Source: Eubacterium sp. CAG:786 (lineage in GTDB: Bacteria > Bacillota > Clostridia > Oscillospirales > Ruminococcaceae). From it: DNA of 8,188 nucleotides. Shown here one piece after another: positions 1-4,985 of this stretch; within the stretch, counting starts at the first letter, position 1, and each line of letters starts with the position of its first letter. Below the pieces are notes generated by a model. It searched no databases, had not been told where the DNA came from, and saw only the letters and a program-made list of their open reading frames with translations. The translations under genes were made by a program, and so were the position numbers. The stretch lies in assembly GCA_000432175.1 (NCBI GenBank), contig HF989372.1, forward strand, positions 1 to 8,188, in the 5' to 3' direction.

Positions 1-29
1 GAAAAATCCCTTGATTTATAGACTTTTTT

Positions 30-434
30 TTGGCGTCATCACGTCATTTCAGAAAAGAACGGATAAATGACAATAAGCATAGTGACGCTGATGGTAATAT
101 TGGCCAGATATATGTTCAGAATTGTCTTAAAGTTCCCTTACCCCAATTTGTGTGGGTTTGTGAGCTGTATGATAAAAATAACTATGGAAGCAACCACGCT
201 TTGGGCGAAATTGTAATTGATGCAACAGCAAGCTCAAAATTAAGCATGATTGATAGTATTCTAATGATAAGTTATACCTATGTCAATACATATTTTATGC
301 GGAAGATCACTGGAATACCTCTTGATTGTGATGATTTACCTCCTGCCTCCCGAAGAAGTGCACTTCCTTTAAAGGCATATAAGGGTAACGGGTTCTTGCT
401 AAATGGTTACCACAGCAATTTAAGTCCGTTTTGA
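30..434 (+). CDS. Hypothetical protein, C-terminal part; probably 5'-truncated or frameshifted
   Basis: I do not recognise this protein. The open frame gives up to 134 residues, mixed hydrophilic and hydrophobic, with a segment rich in I, M, S, T and Y around residues 70-95 and no clear catalytic motif. The only start is a TTG at 30 with no ribosome binding site, directly after a run of eight T (24-31), so 30 is unlikely to be the true start. A different frame is open from the window edge to a TGA at 68-70 and reads NPLIYRLFFG before the T-run. Removing one T would join it smoothly to this frame. I therefore read this as the end of a longer gene that begins before the window and is frameshifted, by mutation or by assembly error. 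Codon use and base composition are AT-rich, unlike the downstream TIR genes, so the two blocks may have different origins. Confidence 0.5.
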   Translation: MASSRHFRKERINDNKHSDADGNIGQIYVQNCLKVPLPQFVWVCELYDKNNYGSNHALGEIVIDATASSKLSMIDSILMISYTYVNTYFMRKITGIPLDCDDLPPASRRSALPLKAYKGNGFLLNGYHSNLSPF

Positions 435-761
435 AAGATGTAGGATGGATGTTCCTCCTGCACTTTCCCATTGGTTAACGCTTTGTTCCTACCATAAAAA
501 CAAACTCATGTTTTATCACAGCTGTTCAGGCTTTTTCGTTTGGCATCATGGTTAACTTGCCAATTTTCTGCAAATATTTAGCCAATTTACTTTTGGCATT
601 GGCAGAGGGTTTCTTGTTTCAGATAATAGTGATTGTCTGAGGATAATGCATTATTTGCAACGCACCATATGTTTTTTTCTTTTATAATTGGACAGCAATG
701 TGCGTTTTTGATAAGAAAACCAGATTTAATTAACCTTCAAATGCTAATTTTGAAAAAGGAC
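435..761. other. AT-rich intergenic stretch with no recognised feature
   Basis: I see no convincing coding frame, RNA gene or strong terminator here. There is a loose inverted repeat TTGGCA...TGCCAA around 540-563 with a 12-base loop, and a TATAAT-like hexamer at 683-688 whose only plausible -35 partner (TTGCAA, 655-660) is 22 bases away, too far for a normal promoter. The stretch could be a decayed remnant belonging to the broken gene before it. Confidence 0.5.
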
Positions 762-790
762 TTGCATTTTTTCTTTTTGTGTGGTATAAT
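762..790 (+). promoter_or_regulatory. Strong sigma-A promoter with extended -10
   Basis: The -35 is TTGCAT (762-767), the spacer is 17 bases (768-784), and the -10 is TATAAT (785-790), preceded by TG one base upstream (782-783), the extended -10 element. Transcription should begin near 797. The first transcribed bases contain two overlapping inverted repeats. The product is uncertain: either the short ORF at 843 or a non-coding RNA that could run to the terminator at 1476-1509. Confidence 0.75.
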
Positions 791-811
791 ATAAAGCGTA
801 GTTTATCAATA

Positions 812-834
812 AGCTGTCAGCTTCTTCTAGAAGC
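812..834 (+). promoter_or_regulatory. Overlapping inverted repeats in the leader (operator or RNA hairpin candidates)
   Basis: AGCTG-T-CAGCT (812-822) is a short palindrome, and GCTTCT-TCT-AGAAGC (820-834) is a perfect 6-bp stem with a 3-base loop. They share bases 820-822, so as RNA only one can form at a time. They lie about 15 to 38 bases after the predicted start of transcription, suitable for a repressor operator or a leader switch. Neither is followed by a T-run, so they are not terminators. Confidence 0.35.
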
Positions 835-842
835 CGGAATAT

Positions 843-1079
843 ATGTGTTTTGTTACTTTAATTATTATGATATTTAATTCTATACGGGATCTAGCCCATA
901 ACTGCATAGTGTCATCTCAATTATCAGACAAAGATATGTTACAGGAAAAACAACCGCTTTGTGTTTCGTCTGTCATAGCCGAGCAGATTAATAGTGATTT
1001 TAGGGAGAACTGTTCTGATTATGACGCTGAAGATAGGGAATCTTGGTCGATAGCAGCTACAATTTATGCTGGTGAATGA
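843..1079 (+). CDS. Possible small hypothetical protein (78 residues)
   Basis: This is a short ORF immediately downstream of a strong promoter. I recognise no family. The first dozen residues are hydrophobic (M-C-F-V-T-L-I-I-M-I-F), followed by a polar, increasingly acidic C-terminal half with E, D and S. The hydrophobic start is too short for a convincing membrane helix. The ATG lacks a good ribosome binding site: upstream is only a purine patch within the right arm of the leader hairpin, which would sequester it. A second in-frame ATG lies nine codons in and is no better supported. It is supported by promoter position and weakened by the missing binding site. The alternative is that the transcript is non-coding. 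Confidence 0.3.
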   Translation: MCFVTLIIMIFNSIRDLAHNCIVSSQLSDKDMLQEKQPLCVSSVIAEQINSDFRENCSDYDAEDRESWSIAATIYAGE

Positions 1080-1475
1080 GGTTTTTGAAATATATCATCT
1101 CATTAATCTGCTTGTCTGCAAAGTGCCATAAAGTATCATTTGCAGGTTTCTTTATAGAGTCTTTGCGGTCAAGCATAGGATGGCATTGTTCTTAAACGTA
1201 ACCCATGTTTCTTATGCAGAGATAACGCTTTGATCCCAGTTTTTATCTGCGATATATTGTAGCTTTTAACAATCTGCCTCAGTGTTGTATTAACATTAGG
1301 AACTATCTGACAACTTAGGCTTGTTGGATTTCGCAAGTCATATACACAATGGCATTGTTAGTGTTCTTTAGCCAATAATGGGCTATCTCTGTTTGTTATC
1401 AAACAAAGTTTTCCATCAATAATGTCCCAGCGGATCCGTTCTTTTAATTGAGAGGACGGGGAGCCAAATTCGTTA
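1080..1475. other. AT-rich intergenic stretch with minor repeats only
   Basis: No convincing gene is seen. There is an inverted repeat CTGCAAA...TTTGCAG (1116-1122 and 1139-1145, 16-base loop), and an 11-base direct repeat ATGGCATTGTT at 1180-1190 and 1349-1359. A 67-codon minus-strand frame (1561 down to 1358) runs through the terminator hairpin. Its C-terminal portion reads like ordinary protein, but it has no usable start with a binding site, so it is at best a remnant. If the promoter at 762-790 is active, this stretch is likely transcribed as far as the terminator. Confidence 0.45.
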
Positions 1476-1509
1476 GCATCTATACAGGGTTCTGTATAGA
1501 TGCTTTTTT
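1476..1509 (+). terminator. Strong Rho-independent terminator upstream of the TIR operon
   Basis: There is a perfect 12-bp stem (left arm 1476-1487, right arm 1492-1503) with a GGTT loop, followed at once by six T (1504-1509), a G and three more T. The T-run is on the plus strand only, so it stops rightward transcription, probably that from the promoter at 762-790, and separates it from the TIR operon whose promoter starts 40 bases later. Confidence 0.9.
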
Positions 1510-1548
1510 GTTTATCCTCCAGTAGTACTAATAAAATCGTATGTTTTA

Positions 1549-1577
1549 TTGACAAGAGCACGCAAATAGTGTATAAT
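1549..1577 (+). promoter_or_regulatory. Near-consensus sigma-A promoter of the TIR operon
   Basis: TTGACA (1549-1554), a 17-base spacer, and TATAAT (1572-1577) match the consensus exactly. Transcription should start near 1584, giving a leader of about 40 bases before the preferred ATG at 1624. No inverted repeat suggesting an operator overlaps it, so strong or constitutive expression is plausible unless control is exerted elsewhere. Confidence 0.88.
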
Positions 1578-1612
1578 TAAAAAAATGGCAAATATTACAC
1601 AGGCAGTCGGAC

Positions 1613-1618
1613 AGGAGG
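1613..1618 (+). promoter_or_regulatory. Ribosome binding site that fixes the start of the first TIR gene
   Basis: AGGAGG lies 5 bases before ATG 1624. The in-frame ATG at 1585 has no binding site and sits almost on the predicted transcription start, so it would be leaderless. The paralogue downstream also begins directly before its zinc ribbon, with its first cysteine at residue 6, exactly as the 1624 start gives here. Confidence 0.9.
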
Positions 1619-1623
1619 AGAGT

Positions 1624-4600
1624 ATGTCAGTATTTCAGTGCAGAATGTGCGGTGGTACTCTGGACGTAAAGCTGTATTCCAGAGTGTGCAGGTGCAGCTA
1701 CTGCGGAACGGAACAGAGCGTGCCGCGTTTGGGACTTTCTGAAAAGGACGCTCTGCTGGAACGCGCGGAACGCTACCGCAGGAACGGCGACCAGGACGGC
1801 GCGCTTATGCTTTATGAGCAGGCGCTTTCCATGGAAACGGACGACGCTGATATTTACTGGGCAATAGTTCTTTGCAGATATGGTGTGGAATACGTCTACG
1901 ACCCGGTGAAGAAGCTTCATATTCCCACGATAAACCGCACGCGTTCGCAGTCGGTGAGCCAGGACAGCGACTTCCTGAGTGCAATGAAATACGGCGACGA
2001 GTTCCAGCAGTCGGTATTCCGCAGACAGGCTGAGGAACTTGACCGGATACAGAACGACATCATCGCAGCGTCAAAGAAGATAGAACCGTTCGATATTTTC
2101 ATCTGCTATAAGGAATCCGACGGCACCGGCAGGCGCACTGTTGATTCCGTCATTGCGGGGGAACTTTACAGAAAGCTCACCGACGAGGGCTATCGCGTGT
2201 TCTTTTCACGGGTCACGCTGGAGGACAAGGCAGGTTCCGCGTATGAACCGTATATCTACTCCGCGCTGAATTCCGCAAGGGTAATGCTTCTGCTTACCAC
2301 CAGCGCGGAAAATCTCCGTTCTGCCTGGGTGAGGAATGAGTGGAGCAGGTTCCTTGCGCTTGCCGCTGACGGCGAGAAAACGCTTGCAGTTCTTTCAAAG
2401 GGAGTAGCACCCGGCGCTCTCCCCGAGGAACTGCGCCATCTTCAGATGACCGATATTGAGAAGCTTGGCTGGGAACAGGACATCATACACGGGCTGGAAA
2501 AGCTGATAAGGCGCAAATCCAGCGTCACCGTGGTGAATTCCGCAGGAGCCGCGCCACTGATACGCCGTGCAAAAATGTTCCTTGAGGACAGAAATTACCC
2601 CCGCGCTGTGGAAACCTGCGAGCGCGCCCTGGACCAGGAACCTGAAAATGCAGAAGCGTATTTCACAAGGTTGCTTGCAGAATTTGCAGCCAGCACGCCG
2701 GAGGAACTCTGCGCCCTTGACGCGGATTTCACCATGAGCGACAGTTACAGGAAAGCGGAGCGCTTTGCGCAGGGCGAGTTAGCGGAGCAGGTAAAAAAAT
2801 GCGGCAGGTCCGCGAGAATGAAGCACTGTCAGTACAACATTCTGCATGCAGTCACCGAGCAGGAATGGCTCAGCACCGCTGCGGAACTTGATAAGCTTGC
2901 CGCAGAGGACAACACGGACGGCGCGGCAGAACTTGCGTCACAGTGCCGCAGAAGAGCGGAGCGTGCCCGTCAGGAAGAGCAGGAGCGTAGGGAAAAGCAG
3001 CTGCTTTCCGGGCTGGAATATCAGATACGCCAGAGCACTACGGTGCAGCAGATAGAAGAAGCGTTGAAACAGCTCGCGGGAATTCACGGAGCGGACAACA
3101 TCGTTAAATTTGCAGGACAGCGCATTGAGGAGCTGTCAGCCGAGCAGGAACGCGCCAAGAAATCCGCGGCACAGAAGCGGCGCCGCAGCAGGGGTGCAAT
3201 AATCGCGCTGGCGGCGGCGTGCAGCGTTTCGGTGGCAGGCGGCGTAATCACCGTTTTTTCGGGAATATCGGCTACAAGCGCGAAATATAACAATGCGATA
3301 GCCCTGCGTGAAGTGGGGGAATTTCAGCGCGCACATGCGTTGTTCACCGAACTCGGGAATTACCGCGACAGCTACGACCAGCTGCGTGAAACTGAATATC
3401 GGCAGGCGCTCAGTATGCTTGAGAACGGCGATAATAACGCAGCCTGCACGATACTGACGCGGCTCAGCGTGATGTCGTATTCAGACGCCGGGGAATACCT
3501 GAACAAAGCGAAATACGCGATAGCGGAGGAGTATGAGGCTTCCGGTGAGATAAAAAAGGCTGCGGAGGCATTCGCGGAGATAGGGGATTACGCCGACAGC
3601 AGCAACAGGAGCGCTGCCTGCTGGGAAACTCTCGCGGAAAAGTACGCGGCAGACGAAAAGTACATAATGGCAGCCGAGCTGTATTCCAGCGCCGGAAACG
3701 AGGACATGGAAACCGAAATGCGGCTCACCCAGGCGGCGTGGCTGATGAATACCCTTAACACCAACGGAGCGGAAGAGCAGCTTAAATCCATGGGGCTTTA
3801 CGGTGGAAAAGCGCAGAAAGAGATGTATGCGCTTGCGGAAAAGCTGGAGCAGACAGACCCTGATATGGCGCGTGCGGTGTATAAATGGCTGGGTAACTAC
3901 AAGGACAGCGGGAGCAAACTTCAGTCGCTTCTTTACAGCGAGGCGAAAATGCGGCTCGCAGAGGGGGACAACGGCACCGCGATAACACTGCTGGAGGAGC
4001 TGGGGGATTATTCCGACAGCGAAGAACTGCTCCAGAGCGCATGTTATGCCGCTTCGCAGGATAGTATCAGCGCCGGGGACTACAGCAGCGCGCTGAAATA
4101 TCTCTCCGCGATACACGGCTATAAGGACGCAGACGCACTCTATAAGGAGTGCCGGTACCAGCAGGGCTTCGTGGAGCTTGAAAACGAGGATTACCGCAGA
4201 GCACAATGGTGCTTCAATTACGACGAAACCTACAAGGACAGCGCAAACATGCTGCTGGAAACCAAGTATCGCAGGGCGGTGAAGCTGCGCAGCGAGCATA
4301 TTTACGACGAGGCAGACAAGATATTCGAGGAGCTGGGAGATTATTCCGACGCGGCAGAAAAGCTTGCGGAGAGCCTCTCTGTGCGGCTCAGCGGAATAAG
4401 GGCAGGCGACAACTTGTATATAGGCAGCTTCTGGCAGAGCCAGTATTCCGGCAAGGAAGCGCCCCCCATCGAGTGGGAATGCCTGGAGGTTTCCGACGGC
4501 ACTGCGCTGCTTATAAGCAGAAAGCTGCTTGCATATGAGGAATTTGGCGGTGAGAACTGGGCTGACAGCACGCTGCGCACCTGGCTCAACGGGGAATTCT

Positions 4601-4971
4601 ACAACAGCGCGTTCACGCAGGAGGAAAAACAGCTGATAGGGCAGACTTCGCTCGTCAACGTTGACAATCCGACTTACGGCACGTGGGGCGGTGAGAATAC
4701 GCTGGATAACGTGTTCATTCTCAGCCGCAATGAGGCGCAGAAGTATTTCAGCGGGGACCTGACAGGCGACAAGACCGGTTATGCGCTCATGCAGGAGCAG
4801 GAACTTAACGGCAGCACGTCGTCGTTCAACGGCGGCAACGGCTGGTGGCTGCGCTCAACAGGAAAGATGTTCTGTATCGAAAGCGTGTCGGCTCAGGGTG
4901 GCTACAGCGACGTAAAATACAACGAAACGAACTTTGTGCGGCCTTGCATACGCATCTGCTGCGGAGATTGA
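1624..4971 (+). CDS. Membrane-anchored zinc ribbon-TPR-TIR protein with 37-residue repeats and C-terminal DUF6273
   Basis: 1115 residues from ATG 1624. Parts in order: zinc ribbon with C6xxC9 and C24xxC27; TPR-like helices about 41-90; a segment containing PTINR that is conserved in the paralogue; TIR domain about 154-292, beginning FDIFICYK (156-163). E208 in YEPYI is the likely catalytic glutamate and WVRNEW (235-240) lies late in the domain. Next come a second TPR-like stretch about 311-352 and a charged, possibly coiled region 437-467. One transmembrane helix, about 525-547, follows a basic cluster (512-523). Beyond it are about nine or ten units of roughly 37 residues with LGxYxDS signatures (about 552-915). 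A DUF6273-like domain (about 930-1112) carries STLRTWLNGEF, WWLRS and VRPCIRI. Families with such TIR domains hydrolyse or cyclise NAD, often in immunity. That activity and a sensing role for the C-terminal half are inferred. It is first in a two-gene operon. Confidence 0.93.
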   Translation: MSVFQCRMCGGTLDVKLYSRVCRCSYCGTEQSVPRLGLSEKDALLERAERYRRNGDQDGALMLYEQALSMETDDADIYWAIVLCRYGVEYVYDPVKKLHIPTINRTRSQSVSQDSDFLSAMKYGDEFQQSVFRRQAEELDRIQNDIIAASKKIEPFDIFICYKESDGTGRRTVDSVIAGELYRKLTDEGYRVFFSRVTLEDKAGSAYEPYIYSALNSARVMLLLTTSAENLRSAWVRNEWSRFLALAADGEKTLAVLSKGVAPGALPEELRHLQMTDIEKLGWEQDIIHGLEKLIRRKSSVTVVNSAGAAPLIRRAKMFLEDRNYPRAVETCERALDQEPENAEAYFTRLLAEFAASTPEELCALDADFTMSDSYRKAERFAQGELAEQVKKCGRSARMKHCQYNILHAVTEQEWLSTAAELDKLAAEDNTDGAAELASQCRRRAERARQEEQERREKQLLSGLEYQIRQSTTVQQIEEALKQLAGIHGADNIVKFAGQRIEELSAEQERAKKSAAQKRRRSRGAIIALAAACSVSVAGGVITVFSGISATSAKYNNAIALREVGEFQRAHALFTELGNYRDSYDQLRETEYRQALSMLENGDNNAACTILTRLSVMSYSDAGEYLNKAKYAIAEEYEASGEIKKAAEAFAEIGDYADSSNRSAACWETLAEKYAADEKYIMAAELYSSAGNEDMETEMRLTQAAWLMNTLNTNGAEEQLKSMGLYGGKAQKEMYALAEKLEQTDPDMARAVYKWLGNYKDSGSKLQSLLYSEAKMRLAEGDNGTAITLLEELGDYSDSEELLQSACYAASQDSISAGDYSSALKYLSAIHGYKDADALYKECRYQQGFVELENEDYRRAQWCFNYDETYKDSANMLLETKYRRAVKLRSEHIYDEADKIFEELGDYSDAAEKLAESLSVRLSGIRAGDNLYIGSFWQSQYSGKEAPPIEWECLEVSDGTALLISRKLLAYEEFGGENWADSTLRTWLNGEFYNSAFTQEEKQLIGQTSLVNVDNPTYGTWGGENTLDNVFILSRNEAQKYFSGDLTGDKTGYALMQEQELNGSTSSFNGGNGWWLRSTGKMFCIESVSAQGGYSDVKYNETNFVRPCIRICCGD
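3277..4368 (+). repeat. Array of about 37-residue TPR-like repeats in the first TIR protein
   Basis: Signature positions in the protein are 574 (FTELGNYRDS), 611 (degenerate), 650 (FAEIGDYADS), 687 (degenerate), 720 (degenerate), 753 (YKWLGNYKDS), 790 (LEELGDYSDS), 827, 863 and 901 (FEELGDYSDA). Spacing is mostly 36-39, with two intervals of 33 around the degenerate copy at 720. Each unit reads as two amphipathic helices, with A and Y at packing positions, joined by the LGxYxDS turn, which suggests an elongated solenoid between membrane and DUF6273 domain. Confidence 0.8.
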
Positions 4972-4977
4972 GATAAC

Positions 4978-4983
4978 GAGGGA
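4978..4983 (+). promoter_or_regulatory. Ribosome binding site of the second TIR gene
   Basis: GAGGGA lies just before ATG 4986, the GAGG core ending 4 bases upstream, inside the 14-base gap after the first gene's TGA. The spacing suggests translational coupling. No promoter or terminator fits in the gap. Confidence 0.75.
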
Positions 4984-4985
4984 TT

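Noticed and set aside
655..688. Possible promoter TTGCAA...TATAAT
   Set aside because: The spacer is 22 bases, outside the workable range, and no gene follows at a sensible distance.
1480..1561. Terminator hairpin as a bidirectional terminator or an attenuator of the TIR operon
   Set aside because: The T-run follows the stem only on the plus strand, and the TIR promoter lies downstream of the hairpin, so it cannot attenuate transcripts from that promoter.
3481..4299. 272-codon minus-strand frame
   Set aside because: It lies wholly inside the first TIR gene, opposite the GC-rich repeat array. The protein is an implausible composition of L, V, R, H and C with no domain, and there is no binding site. 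It arises from strong codon bias on the other strand.
3343..4353. Could the repeated DNA be a CRISPR array or mobile repeat?
   Set aside because: The periodicity follows codons (about 111 bases), most repeats are diverged at DNA level, and the frame stays open. These are protein repeats.
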